From assembly GCA_963837635.1 (NCBI GenBank), contig CAWINY010000007.1, positions 248,001-312,000 on the forward strand: a stretch of 64,000 nt of DNA, read 5' to 3'. The stretch comes from CAWINY01 sp963837635. Its GTDB lineage: Bacteria > Acidobacteriota > Terriglobia > Terriglobales > Acidobacteriaceae. Both the position numbers and the translations under genes were made by a program. The first letter of the stretch is position 1. Every line of letters starts with the position of its first letter. The notes beneath the pieces were generated by a model. It did no database searches and was not told where the DNA came from. It saw nothing but the letters and a program-made list of their open reading frames with translations. Positions 27,012 through 36,517 of the stretch are shown here, piece after piece.

Positions 27012-30000
27012 TCAACCGCCGTTCTCGCGCACCACGCTGCAAATCTGCGTTCCGTACTTCGCCACGGTGCTGCTCCCAATTCCCGGGACGGCGAGCAGAT
27101 CCTGGGCTGTTACAGGGTGGCTGGTGGCCAGAGCCCTCAGTGTGCGGTCGCTGAAGATTCGGAACGCTGGCACGCCAAGCCGCCGGGCCTCGACCAGACG
27201 CCAGCCGCGCAACGCCGCTTCGAGGCGGATATTCATCTCGGCTTCAGGCTCCTTCGCCTTTGCCATGGGTCTCGGCCCTGCTGCGGTTTCAGGCTTCGAT
27301 GCCCGCTTCCGTCCCGCAGAAACCGTGGGCGTCTTCTTCCTTTTGTGCTTGCCCGATGGGGGCGCCATGTCCTTCATGACGACCTCGAGCGGCGTCGTTT
27401 CTTCCACACTGTAGCCGGTGGGCGTGAGACTGGCCTTTCGATACGGGATCTGTTTGCCATCTTTCTGGAAGACCTCGTCCGAGAGTTGCAGAAGTCCCGC
27501 ACGCGCCGTGGCGCCGAGCACTTCTTCGAATGCGTCGCGGCTCATCTCGTTGTTGGGACACAGTTCACCGTAAAGCTTGCCGGTTGATTTCGCGCCACCC
27601 GAGCGCAACGCGGCCACCACACGCAACAGCGTCCTGCGCTCCGCCTCGGTGGCGGTACGGAACCGTTGCGCGGCACACTGCCCCAGAGCGCAGAAATCGC
27701 AAATCCCGCACGGCTTCTCACCGTCAGCAAGATCGCCGAAGTGGCGCACCAGGGTGGCCATGCGGCACTGATTGCTCTCCGCGTAACGCATCATCTGGTC
27801 GATCTGCGCCTGCTTCTGCTCGCCCTGGGCGGCATAGGATTCGCGCCACCGGTCGTGGCCCCGGCTCACGTTCTCGGCGAAGTCCACGATGGCGCCGCCA
27901 TGGGTCCAGAGCTTCTCGAGCGCTTTGTCGAACACCTCTTCATCCATCCGGAGCTTCGTCATTAAGGACGCCTTTTCGTGTGGCTCGGCCCGAAGCTGGG
28001 TAAAGATCGCCTCCAGCACAGCGACCGCCGGATAATCGCGCTCGAAGAAGAAGTCGTGGGTGTAGCGATCGGCGTAGGAGTGCATCAGAATTGCGCGGCT
28101 GGGCGCCCCGTCACGCCCGGCGCGCCCGATTTCCTGGTAGTAGGCTTCCAGGCTGCCCGGCAGGGCCGTGTGGATCACGGTGCGGACGTCAGCCTTGTCG
28201 ATGCCCATGCCAAAGGCAATCGTCGCCACCATCACCTGGATCCGGCCCGCCTGGAACTCCTTCTGGACTTGCTGGCGGCGCCCGGCATCAATCCCAGCGT
28301 GATAGGCAGCGGCGGGAAAGTGGGCGGCAAGTTCGGCTGCCAGGCTTTCGGCCTGCTTGCGCGTGGGTGTGTAGACGATTGCTGGCCTACGTTCCGCCTG
28401 CCGCAACAGTTGGCCGGTGAGCTCGGTCCGCTGGGAAGGCGCGATCTCGACCACCTCAATGGCGAGGTTGGCGCGGCGAAAGCCGTGAACGAAGCGGTCC
28501 GACTGCGCCAGTCCCAATTGCTCGGCGATGTCATTTTGAACGACTGGGGTTGCGGTAGCGGTCAGCGCGATCAGCGGCGCCGGACGAAAGCGGGGCAGGT
28601 ACTGGCCCAGCATGCGGTAATCCGGCCGGAAATCGTGTCCCCATTGCGAGATGCAGTGCGCCTCGTCAATGGCGATCAGGGACAGCGGCCGTTTGGCCAG
28701 CATGTCCGGGAAACCGGCCACCCGCAGCCGCTCCGGCGCGATGAAAAGGAACTGCAATTTACCGCTGAGGTAATCCACGCAAGCCTGCCGCGACTCGGCA
28801 CGCGAGCGGCCGGAGTGGATGCGGTCGACGGCCAAGCCTTGCTTCTTCAGCTTGCCAACCTGATCCTCCATCAAGGCAATCAGCGGGCTGATCACCAGCG
28901 TGGTACCGCCGCGGACGATACCCGGCAATTGATAGCATAGCGACTTGCCGGACCCGGTCGGCATGACCAGCAACACGTCCCGACCTTCGATGGCCGCCCG
29001 GCAGACGGCTTCCTGGTTCGGCCGGAAAGAGAAGAAACCGAACGCGCTGTGCAGCAGACCGTTCAGGTCGCCCGTGGGCAACGACCCGTTCGGGGACGCC
29101 TCCAGAGAGCCGTGAAGGCTTTGTGGATTTGGGGCCGCGACTTCCACCGGTGTCGCGGCGGCGGGCATCGCCTGCCCAACCTTGTCCACCACGACCGTTA
29201 CGTAATCCTCAATGCCTTTCAGGAACGGCCCCAGTTGAGTCTCCCCGCGCTGGATCCGCTTGAGATACGCTTCCCACTGACCCGTCATGGCGGGGCTCTT
29301 CACCTCAGGGTGGACCACTTCGATCAGATGGATACCTTTGTCCGTGGCTTCGAGGGTCTTGCCCTGCCGCACGATATAACCGCGCTTGAGTAGAACCTCG
29401 ATGATGGCCGCCCGAGTCGCGGGCGTCCCCAGCCCGGTTTCCTTCATGGCATTCGCCAGTTCCTCCTCGTCGAGCGTCTTGCCGGCCGTCTCCATGGCCG
29501 TGAGCAGCGTGCCTTCCGTGTACCGCTTGGGCGCCCGGGTCTTCTTTTTCAAGGCCTCGACGTTGATCACTTCCTGCGGCTGGCTCTTGGCCAAGCCCGG
29601 CGGCAGGACCTGTTCCCCCCGCTCTTTCTCTCCGCCTTCCTGCCCCCGGTTCGCCTTCTTCTCGACGGCGATATCCAATACCTTCCAACCCACCTGTTGC
29701 ACAGCCGTTCCAGACGCGTGATAGCGGTCGATGATGTCGCCGTTCGTAATCGCGGTGATCACGGTTGTAACCGCCCAGATGTGGTCGTCCTGCCAGGCGC
29801 TGAGCAGGCGCCGGCAGATCAGATCGTAGATCTTGCGCTCGTCGGCCGACAGGCGGGCCTTCCCGAGAGCTATTGCGGTGGGAATGATGGCGTGGTGATC
29901 GGTCACCTTGGAGTCGTCGATGAACCGTCGTCCCAAGGCGCGCTCGCCCGTGCCGGGCGCCAGATGCTCTCGATAGGGACCTTCGATGTTCTTGACGATC

Positions 30001-31070
30001 CGCGGAAGCGTCGGCGCCACATCCTGCGGGAGGTGTCGGCTGTCCGTGCGCGGATAGCTGATGAGCTTGTACGTTTCATACAGCGCCTGCGCGACATCCA
30101 GCGTCTTCTGCGCGCTGAAGCCGTACAGGCGGTTGGCGTGCCGCTGGAGTTCCGTGAGATCGTAAAACAGCGGGGGAGCCAAGCGCTGCGTTTCCGATTG
30201 GATCGAGTCGATGCAGGCCCTACCGGTGTGCGCGCGCTCGAGTATGCGGTTCGCTTCTTCTCCATCGATGGGCAGCCGCATCGCCTTCTGCGGCGATTGC
30301 ATGTCGGCCGCCTCTCCCGCTGGCGCACGGAACCATGTCCCCCGATAGATATTCGGCTGAGCCTCGCCCGTCGGATCTCCGCCACTTGGGCGAAAATCGG
30401 CCACGATTTCCAGGTAATCTTCGGGCACGAAGCGGCGTATGACAAGTTCGCGCTCGACCACCATGGCCAGCGTGGGCGTCTGGACGCGCCCGACGGAAAG
30501 CTCTTCGTTGTAGGCAATGGAGTAGGCGCGCGACAGATTCATGCCTACCAGCCAGTCTGCCCGGCTGCGGCCACGCGCGGCATCCGCCAGCGAGTCGTAG
30601 TCGGCACCCGGTCGCAGGGCCGCGAACCCATGGCGGATGGCCTCCGGCGTAAGGGAAGAGATCCAAAGGCGGCTGAACGGCTTTCGGCACTGCGCCGACT
30701 CGTAGATATAGCGGAAGATCAACTCCCCTTCGCGGCCGGCGTCGGTCGCACAAACGACCCGCGAAACCTTTGGCGAGTTCAGAATTCGCTCTACGACCTC
30801 GAACTGGTCCTTAGTTTTTTCGTAGACGACAAGTGGCCACTGCTTCGGCACAATGGGGAGTAAGGCGCGCCGCCATTGGCGCCATTCAGGGTTGATTTCG
30901 TGCGGCTGGGCAAGGCTCACGAGATGCCCCACCGCCCACGTCACCACGTAGTGGTTGCCGTGCAAGTATCCGTCGCCGCGGTTGGTCGCACCCAACTCCC
31001 GGGCGATATCACGCGCCACCGAAGGTTTCTCCGCCAGCACGGCGATAGTACCGGATTCCGGATCCGCCAT
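27012..31070 (-). CDS. DNA topoisomerase III-RecQ helicase single-chain fusion
   Basis: The 1352-residue protein joins two enzymes. Residues 1-150 are a TOPRIM domain (LAEKPSVARDIARELGA, ATDAGREGELIFRYIYES). Residues about 150-630 are the type IA topoisomerase core with the catalytic tyrosine in ISYPRTDSRHLP (about 338). After a linker (about 635-680), residues 685-1350 form RecQ: Walker A MPTGSGKSLCYQLPG (about 703), IDEAHCISQWGHDFRPDY (about 802), motif VI IGRAGRDG (about 987), a zinc-binding RecQ-Ct set (C...CGICDFC, about 1105-1125) and a C-terminal HRDC domain (1275-1350). Topo III and RecQ-family helicases act together to dissolve recombination intermediates; here the pair is covalently tied. 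The start ATG has only a weak ribosome site. No frameshift is seen. Confidence 0.93.
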   Translation of the reverse strand: MADPESGTIAVLAEKPSVARDIARELGATNRGDGYLHGNHYVVTWAVGHLVSLAQPHEINPEWRQWRRALLPIVPKQWPLVVYEKTKDQFEVVERILNSPKVSRVVCATDAGREGELIFRYIYESAQCRKPFSRLWISSLTPEAIRHGFAALRPGADYDSLADAARGRSRADWLVGMNLSRAYSIAYNEELSVGRVQTPTLAMVVERELVIRRFVPEDYLEIVADFRPSGGDPTGEAQPNIYRGTWFRAPAGEAADMQSPQKAMRLPIDGEEANRILERAHTGRACIDSIQSETQRLAPPLFYDLTELQRHANRLYGFSAQKTLDVAQALYETYKLISYPRTDSRHLPQDVAPTLPRIVKNIEGPYREHLAPGTGERALGRRFIDDSKVTDHHAIIPTAIALGKARLSADERKIYDLICRRLLSAWQDDHIWAVTTVITAITNGDIIDRYHASGTAVQQVGWKVLDIAVEKKANRGQEGGEKERGEQVLPPGLAKSQPQEVINVEALKKKTRAPKRYTEGTLLTAMETAGKTLDEEELANAMKETGLGTPATRAAIIEVLLKRGYIVRQGKTLEATDKGIHLIEVVHPEVKSPAMTGQWEAYLKRIQRGETQLGPFLKGIEDYVTVVVDKVGQAMPAAATPVEVAAPNPQSLHGSLEASPNGSLPTGDLNGLLHSAFGFFSFRPNQEAVCRAAIEGRDVLLVMPTGSGKSLCYQLPGIVRGGTTLVISPLIALMEDQVGKLKKQGLAVDRIHSGRSRAESRQACVDYLSGKLQFLFIAPERLRVAGFPDMLAKRPLSLIAIDEAHCISQWGHDFRPDYRMLGQYLPRFRPAPLIALTATATPVVQNDIAEQLGLAQSDRFVHGFRRANLAIEVVEIAPSQRTELTGQLLRQAERRPAIVYTPTRKQAESLAAELAAHFPAAAYHAGIDAGRRQQVQKEFQAGRIQVMVATIAFGMGIDKADVRTVIHTALPGSLEAYYQEIGRAGRDGAPSRAILMHSYADRYTHDFFFERDYPAVAVLEAIFTQLRAEPHEKASLMTKLRMDEEVFDKALEKLWTHGGAIVDFAENVSRGHDRWRESYAAQGEQKQAQIDQMMRYAESNQCRMATLVRHFGDLADGEKPCGICDFCALGQCAAQRFRTATEAERRTLLRVVAALRSGGAKSTGKLYGELCPNNEMSRDAFEEVLGATARAGLLQLSDEVFQKDGKQIPYRKASLTPTGYSVEETTPLEVVMKDMAPPSGKHKRKKTPTVSAGRKRASKPETAAGPRPMAKAKEPEAEMNIRLEAALRGWRLVEARRLGVPAFRIFSDRTLRALATSHPVTAQDLLAVPGIGSSTVAKYGTQICSVVRENGG

Positions 31071-31360
31071 AATAATGCTTCTGCTTCTGATGGAGCGGTG
31101 CCGCGCCAGAAATGCGCCGCTACCCGTCGTTGCCGCTGGAATCGCAGACAGCCGAAAAAAAGTTCTTCGTCAGCTGGCCATTAGCCTCGCCGGCGCGCCT
31201 CCGCGCTTTCTAGATAAGGAAGGCAACTACTCTTCCGGCAGTTTAGATTACCATTCTCGCGTCCCAACCTCGATGCTGCGATTTGCAACAGTGAACGCGA
31301 GCTAATCACCTCTGCCCCTCTTTATTGGCCGCAGCCGAATACCGATTTGCAGGATTGCAT
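31071..31360. other. Spacer between pgl and the topoisomerase-RecQ gene
   Basis: No gene, hairpin or promoter pair that I can support. The leftward topoisomerase-RecQ gene probably has its own promoter here. Confidence 0.4.
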
Positions 31361-32188
31361 TTACATACTCGTGCAGCTGCGACGTCTCCGCTGGGTCGAC
31401 CGAGGGATCGCCGATCCGACGCGGCCTGTAGCTAACACCCGGGCCGCGGCGGCTTGGTCCACCAGCCAGAGCAACTTGCCTTGGGGAGCAATGAGCTGCG
31501 CAGGCAACCGCTCAGGGTCACGAGGGTCGAGCAGCACCTCGTGCAGCACCTGCGCTTTCTCCTGACTCGCAATCAGAAACGCCACGGTGCGTCCGCGATT
31601 CAGCAGAGGCGCGCTCATACTGATGCGCCAGGCGTTCACCTCGGCTACGAAGTCGGCCAGCACCAGCCGCGAGGTTTCCTTTAGCGCCGGCGAGTGGGGA
31701 AACAGCGACGCCGTGTGGCCGTTGGTGCCGAGTCCGAGATAGATGAGATCGAACTGCGGCACCGAATCGGATGCGCCAAAGCATTGCAGGATTTCGCGTT
31801 CATAGGCAGCAGCAGCGGTCGAAGGGGGGCTTATTTCCGTTAGAATCCGGTGAACATTCGCCGTAGGCACTGAAACAGTCCGCAACAGTGCATCGGCGGT
31901 CATGCGATAGTTGCTGTCGCTTTCGTCGGCAGGAACGTAGCGCTCGTCTCCCCAGAAAATGTCGACATGGTCCCAATCAACGGTGCTGCTAAACACGGTG
32001 GTAGCCAGCAGCTCGTAGACGCGGCGGGGAGTAGATCCACCGGAGAGCACTACCCGGAAACGGCCCCGAGCTTTGATGGATTCCGACGCCACTTTGACGA
32101 ACAGTTCTGCTGCGGCGCGGGCGAGTTGCTCAGCATCGTCATACACGCGGAGTTCGCCGGGATAGTTGGCCTTGAGTGCGGTGGTCAT
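31361..32188 (-). CDS. pgl: 6-phosphogluconolactonase
   Basis: The 275-residue cytoplasmic enzyme hydrolyses 6-phosphoglucono-lactone, the second step of the oxidative pentose phosphate pathway. Diagnostic patterns are VVLSGGSTPRRVYELLA (about 46-62), VDIFWGDERYVP (about 74-85) and LGLGTNGHTASLFPHSP (about 151-167). In the last one the usual aspartate of GPDGHTAS is Asn, a small deviation. The C-terminal 20 residues (Arg/Ser-rich) go beyond the family end. GGAGG lies 6 nt before the ATG, and the gene follows zwf by 23 nt, as expected for consecutive enzymes. Confidence 0.93.
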   Translation of the reverse strand: MTTALKANYPGELRVYDDAEQLARAAAELFVKVASESIKARGRFRVVLSGGSTPRRVYELLATTVFSSTVDWDHVDIFWGDERYVPADESDSNYRMTADALLRTVSVPTANVHRILTEISPPSTAAAAYEREILQCFGASDSVPQFDLIYLGLGTNGHTASLFPHSPALKETSRLVLADFVAEVNAWRISMSAPLLNRGRTVAFLIASQEKAQVLHEVLLDPRDPERLPAQLIAPQGKLLWLVDQAAAARVLATGRVGSAIPRSTQRRRRSCTSM

Positions 32189-32211
32189 TGTTCCCTCCGA
32201 CCGAACCCTTG

Positions 32212-33774
32212 TTATGCAGCGCAGCGCAGCGGCGACGCGATGGCATGCCAGCCGCGCAGCTCTTCGCTGATCAGCTCATGGGCTGCTTTGGGGCCTTCGC
32301 TGCCCGCGGCATAGTTCGGAAATTCCGGGGGTGGCAGTTGCGCCCACGCCTCTTCGATCGGCGTGATGATGCTCCATTCCGCCTCAATTTCATCGCCGCG
32401 CGTAAATAGCGTGGCATCGCCCCGCATAGCATCGAGCAGCAAGGTCTCGTAGGCGACTGGCGTGCTTCCGCCGAAAGCCGTGCGATAACAGAAATCCGCT
32501 TGCACGGGCACGACCTGCATCTGGCCCCCCGGCTTCTTGGCGCCGAACTGCAGCCCGATACCCTCGTCCGGCTGAATGGTGATGGCCACCACATTCGGCT
32601 CAACCTTCTCGTCGGGGGTGCGTGAGAAGAGCGCCTGCGGCGTGCGCTTGAAGTGCACGCGCACTTCAGTCAGTCCACGCGCCAACCGTTTTCCCGTGCG
32701 CACATAGAACGGCACGCCGGCCCAGCGCCAGTTATCGACATGAAATTCGATGGCAACAAAGGTCTCGGTAGACGAATTTGGGCCGACGCCCAGCTCCTGC
32801 CGGTATCCCGGAACGGGCGAGCCATCGATTTGGCCTGGCCCGTACTGACCGCGCACGGTGCGGCGCGCCACTTCATCCCGGGTCATTGGGTGGATGGAGC
32901 GAAACACCTGCACCTTCTGCTCGCGTACCGCATCGGCATCAAAGGCGATCGGCGGCTCCATCGCAGTTATGGCGAGCAGTTGCAGAAGATGATTGGCCAC
33001 CATGTCTCGCAGGGCACCGGTCTCTTCGTAGAAGGCGGCGCGGTTTTCGACCCCGACCGTCTCGGCCGCCGTGATCTCGACATAATCGATATAGTTGCGG
33101 TTCCACACCGGCTCAAACAGCGAGTTGGCGAAGCGGAAGACCAGCATGTTCTGCACGGTCTCTTTGCCAAGATAGTGGTCGATGCGATACACGTCGCGCT
33201 CCTCGAAGGTGCGCAGCACGGTCGCGTTAAGTTCGCGCGCGGTGTTGAGGTCACTGCCGAAGGGTTTCTCCAACACGATGCGCGACCAGCCGTTCGGATT
33301 GTGGTTCAGCCCAGCGGCGCCCAGACCTTCGATGATCGGATGTGCGACGGAAGCCGGGGTTGATACGTAGAAAAGGTGATTGCTGCTGCTGCCGGCGGCG
33401 CGCATCTCCTCCAATTGCGTCCGCAAGCGCGCATAAAAATCAGCGTCGTTCAGATCGCCCACCATGTAAGACAGGCGCTTCTCAAAATCAGCCCACTGTG
33501 GTTCGGTGAAGTCGCGGGCTTCCTTGGAAACCGTGGCTGTCTCGTGCGTGCGGACACGGAACTCCTCCGAGGTCATGGGCGTGCGGCCGATGCCGATGAC
33601 ATCAAACTTGGGATTCATGCATCCGATGCACGCCAAATCGTAGAGTGCTGGAATCAGCTTGCGGCGTGTCAGGTCACCGGACGCGCCAAAGATGACCAGG
33701 ACACAGGACTCGCCCTTGGGCAATGGCGTTACGGCGGTGCGAACAATGGGAGTGGCCTCGATGATGGCGGTCAT
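32212..33774 (-). CDS. zwf: Glucose-6-phosphate 1-dehydrogenase
   Basis: The 520-residue enzyme oxidises glucose 6-phosphate with NAD(P). It has the nucleotide-binding loop FGASGDLTRRKL (29-40), the substrate/catalytic motif RIDHYLGKETVQN (about 196-208) and the C-terminal domain ending with PPEFPNYAAGSEGP typical of G6PDH. I chose the ATG at 33774 (MTAIIEATPIV) because GAGG precedes it at 6 nt; the open frame extends to 33813. The start forms an ATGA overlap with a short upstream ORF. Together with pgl and GH15 it feeds stored or imported glucans into the pentose phosphate pathway. Confidence 0.96.
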   Translation of the reverse strand: MTAIIEATPIVRTAVTPLPKGESCVLVIFGASGDLTRRKLIPALYDLACIGCMNPKFDVIGIGRTPMTSEEFRVRTHETATVSKEARDFTEPQWADFEKRLSYMVGDLNDADFYARLRTQLEEMRAAGSSSNHLFYVSTPASVAHPIIEGLGAAGLNHNPNGWSRIVLEKPFGSDLNTARELNATVLRTFEERDVYRIDHYLGKETVQNMLVFRFANSLFEPVWNRNYIDYVEITAAETVGVENRAAFYEETGALRDMVANHLLQLLAITAMEPPIAFDADAVREQKVQVFRSIHPMTRDEVARRTVRGQYGPGQIDGSPVPGYRQELGVGPNSSTETFVAIEFHVDNWRWAGVPFYVRTGKRLARGLTEVRVHFKRTPQALFSRTPDEKVEPNVVAITIQPDEGIGLQFGAKKPGGQMQVVPVQADFCYRTAFGGSTPVAYETLLLDAMRGDATLFTRGDEIEAEWSIITPIEEAWAQLPPPEFPNYAAGSEGPKAAHELISEELRGWHAIASPLRCAA

Positions 33775-33929
33775 TGCTTTCCTCGAGATTTCTTGGCGAT
33801 CAAGCCTTGCCAATCGGTGTGAACAACCAGCGAGCGAGCCTCGTCCCCTAAGACAAAGGCCACTGGCTCCAGTGCCATCGGCGTGCCGGGATGACGGGCT
33901 TCATGCAACGAGGCTTGCGGGTTCGCCAT
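33771..33929 (-). CDS. Small ORF (52 aa) linking the glucoamylase and zwf genes
   Basis: From the ATG at 33929, with GAAAGG 6 nt upstream, the frame encodes MANPQASLHEARHPGTPM, LEPVAFVLGDEARSLVVH and TDWQGLIAKKSRGKQ, ending in a TGA that shares ATGA with the zwf start. It overlaps the end of the glucoamylase gene by 29 nt. The tight double overlap and the ribosome site argue for real translation, either as a small protein or as a coupling peptide. I recognise no family. Confidence 0.5.
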   Translation of the reverse strand: MANPQASLHEARHPGTPMALEPVAFVLGDEARSLVVHTDWQGLIAKKSRGKQ

Positions 33930-36345
33930 ATGTTGCCTTTCTGACCCAACTGGCTGCCCGGGCCCGCATCTCGACTGTGTAGTCTTTTCCTTCCCAGCGG
34001 TTGTCCTCCCGCCACAAAAATGTGAAACGGAGCGGACCTTTCTGTTCCCATACGTCGATGTCGACGAACTCGATACCCACCGTCGTGGATCTTGACTGTG
34101 TATCGGTTGCGTGCTGCCAATCGTCACTAGTCCAGTGCAACAGAAACGGAGAGTTCGCTTGTATGCGCAAGCGGGTGCCAGCAACGACTGTTGGCAGCTG
34201 ACGATTGAATTTCCATACCTCGATAGGCTGGCGTTCTGTAGTGCCGCGCACATAGCGCTCGAATACCGGTTCGACCAGATCAAAAACCTTCGCGTCGGCA
34301 GCTGAGCGCTGCAGTTTCAGGTACTCGGCATGCGCCCACAGCAGAGGTATGGCTGCTCCGGTCCAGCTGCCAAAGTGAAGATGCTTGGAGGGCAGGTCCG
34401 GTGCATCCCAAATCTGCTCAGGAATCAGGCCAATGCCTTGAGCAAATTTCTCAAGGGCGCTGACATACGGACATGCATCACGGCCAGCCGCGAGTTCATA
34501 ATGACCGCGTTCGCCGGTCAGCAACGGCCACGCCCGCCCCGTTCCCCAATCCTTGTAAGCGCTGCCGTCCAGCCGCTGGCCGTAGCCGTCGTGGTTGTAG
34601 CGGCGCCAGCAAGGGCCATGCGAGGTGTCAACTTTCAGCATAGCGTCGATTACGCGCAGCGAGTCTTGGATGAGTGGGTCGTCCGCCCGACGAATTCCGT
34701 AGCGAACCAGTTCGAGGAAGCCGGCGTCTACGATCTCTTTGGCGGGAAACTGAACCTGAGCACCGGGCGGCTGATTTGCCAAAGTGACGGTACCGCAGTT
34801 CGGGTCCTCATCCGCACAGTGATCGATGTCGCCCGGGTTGATGCGGATGTAGTGGCGGCTTATCCCGGGCACCAGGGTCCCCCGAGTCGTCACTGTCCAA
34901 CGTTCAATATGTGACTCAAGGAAATCAGCATATTCGCGCACGAATTCGGCAGTGACATCATCGCCCCGGTCGGCGAAGAACTCAGCCGCGCAGATGAGCG
35001 CTGTGATATGAGCTGCCAGCGTCGATGGCGAGTAGCCACGTGCTTCCTCCCATCGGTCTTGCGCCGTAACCGGGCCTTCGCGGATGAGAAAACCGCAGGC
35101 GCGGCGAACCATCTCGTAAGGATCGTAGTTGCCGAGCGCACCGTGCTTCCACAGTCGCCACGCCAGGATGACCGGGAAGGCAACCTCATCCAACTGCACG
35201 CCCTGCCAGTATGGCCGTCCATCGATCCAGAAATTCTGATGGAAGCCGCCGTCGTCGCGCTGCGACACAGCCAAATAGATAAGTGCGCGCAACGGCGTGC
35301 TCAAATCATCTACCGCGAGTAGCGCAGTCGCGGACTGCACCATGTCACGCGTCCAGACCAGATGGTAGCCGCCCAGCTCGTCGTCGTTCTTTTCTTCTCC
35401 CCACGGAATGCTGAGTGACGCGATCATCGCGCCGGGATAGGTCTTGTCCTCATGCGCAAGCAGCAGATTCACGCTACGCTCGAACAGCTTGGAATCTTTG
35501 GATCCCGCGACGAGTGCAAACCGCCTGGATGTGCGCTCCCATTGCCGGATGAAAGTTTCGCGTATTTGCTCGAACGGGATGCTCAACGATTGGGCAAGCG
35601 TGCTGAGCGCGTCGTGCTGCGTAGTGCCGAATGCCAATCCGACGGTAAATTCAGTACCGCTGAAAAGATCGAGCTCGCCTGTCAGAGCGATGTTACCGTC
35701 AAGAGCCGCCTCGTACTGCCAGTCGAGGCGATAGTTGTCCGCCAGGTCCGTCCAGCCATCGTTCACCCCCACATAGCCGCAGGAACAATCAGTGAACGGA
35801 ACTGTGGCGCCGATCACCAGCCAAGTATTGCCTTTGTGGGCAGTCAGCAATTTGTTCCCTCTTACCTGCAGCACCTCCCCGTTGTTGTGCCAGCCCCCAA
35901 TCTCAAGGTGCGGCGCACAAAGCACGTACATTCGTAGTTTTGGCAGTAAACCAACAGGTGCATCCAGGCGGGCTCGCACGAGCAGACAATTCTGATGTGG
36001 GTCGCCTAGGATCGTCTTATGAATGCTGTAACGGCCTTCCTTCTCTCGGTTGGTGACTTCAAATCCGAGCGCCGCTTCTGAAACGCAGTCGACATGCGAG
36101 ACAAAGTTCCTGCGTTCATCGTGGAAAAAGCTCTCGCCATCGGTGACGAGGAATTGCAGGTCACGGATCTGCGGTGAATCAATCGTCGGGTAATACACCT
36201 CTGTGACGCAACCGCACTCGAGCGTGTACCAGACGCGGCTGGAGGTCGAATAAGCTGTTCCAACAGCTGCTTTGGCGCCCCGGGTCCATCGCGGTTCGAT
36301 TCCCGGTCCATCAGGCGCGAGACGTGAAGCACTGGAGTTAATCAC
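33901..36345 (-). CDS. Glycoside hydrolase family 15 glucoamylase
   Basis: The 814-residue protein has an N-terminal beta-sandwich domain (about 15-270) and a C-terminal (alpha/alpha)6 barrel (about 285-690), as in bacterial GH15 glucoamylases/glucodextranases, plus a further C-terminal beta domain (to 814). Barrel signatures are GGYHLVWTRDMVQSATALL, GVQLDEVAFPVILAWRLW and KDWGTGRAWPLLTGERGHYE, the last holding the expected general-base Glu. No signal peptide is visible, so it probably works in the cytoplasm on glycogen-derived or imported oligosaccharides, releasing glucose. The start is a GTG preceded by GAAAGG at 8 nt. It heads the gene string leading to zwf and pgl. Confidence 0.92.
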   Translation of the reverse strand: MINSSASRLAPDGPGIEPRWTRGAKAAVGTAYSTSSRVWYTLECGCVTEVYYPTIDSPQIRDLQFLVTDGESFFHDERRNFVSHVDCVSEAALGFEVTNREKEGRYSIHKTILGDPHQNCLLVRARLDAPVGLLPKLRMYVLCAPHLEIGGWHNNGEVLQVRGNKLLTAHKGNTWLVIGATVPFTDCSCGYVGVNDGWTDLADNYRLDWQYEAALDGNIALTGELDLFSGTEFTVGLAFGTTQHDALSTLAQSLSIPFEQIRETFIRQWERTSRRFALVAGSKDSKLFERSVNLLLAHEDKTYPGAMIASLSIPWGEEKNDDELGGYHLVWTRDMVQSATALLAVDDLSTPLRALIYLAVSQRDDGGFHQNFWIDGRPYWQGVQLDEVAFPVILAWRLWKHGALGNYDPYEMVRRACGFLIREGPVTAQDRWEEARGYSPSTLAAHITALICAAEFFADRGDDVTAEFVREYADFLESHIERWTVTTRGTLVPGISRHYIRINPGDIDHCADEDPNCGTVTLANQPPGAQVQFPAKEIVDAGFLELVRYGIRRADDPLIQDSLRVIDAMLKVDTSHGPCWRRYNHDGYGQRLDGSAYKDWGTGRAWPLLTGERGHYELAAGRDACPYVSALEKFAQGIGLIPEQIWDAPDLPSKHLHFGSWTGAAIPLLWAHAEYLKLQRSAADAKVFDLVEPVFERYVRGTTERQPIEVWKFNRQLPTVVAGTRLRIQANSPFLLHWTSDDWQHATDTQSRSTTVGIEFVDIDVWEQKGPLRFTFLWREDNRWEGKDYTVEMRARAASWVRKATYGEPASLVA

Positions 36346-36517
36346 GATGGATCACCTTTCGCAGGAGGTACGATGATTGATGACTGTCGCCGCAACTAAG
36401 TGGCAAGGCTTGAGATCAAAAGTTGGCCCGCAGTCGTCTAACCAAGTCTTCGCGGCGAGGATCGCGAGCCGTTGCGACAAGGCAAGCGCCCGTTCTGGAG
36501 TCGTCGACAGAACCGCT

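Noticed and set aside
36285..36315. tRNA T-arm-like sequence GCGGTTCGATTCCCGG
   Set aside because: No acceptor, D or anticodon arm fits around it, and it codes for the start of the glucoamylase.
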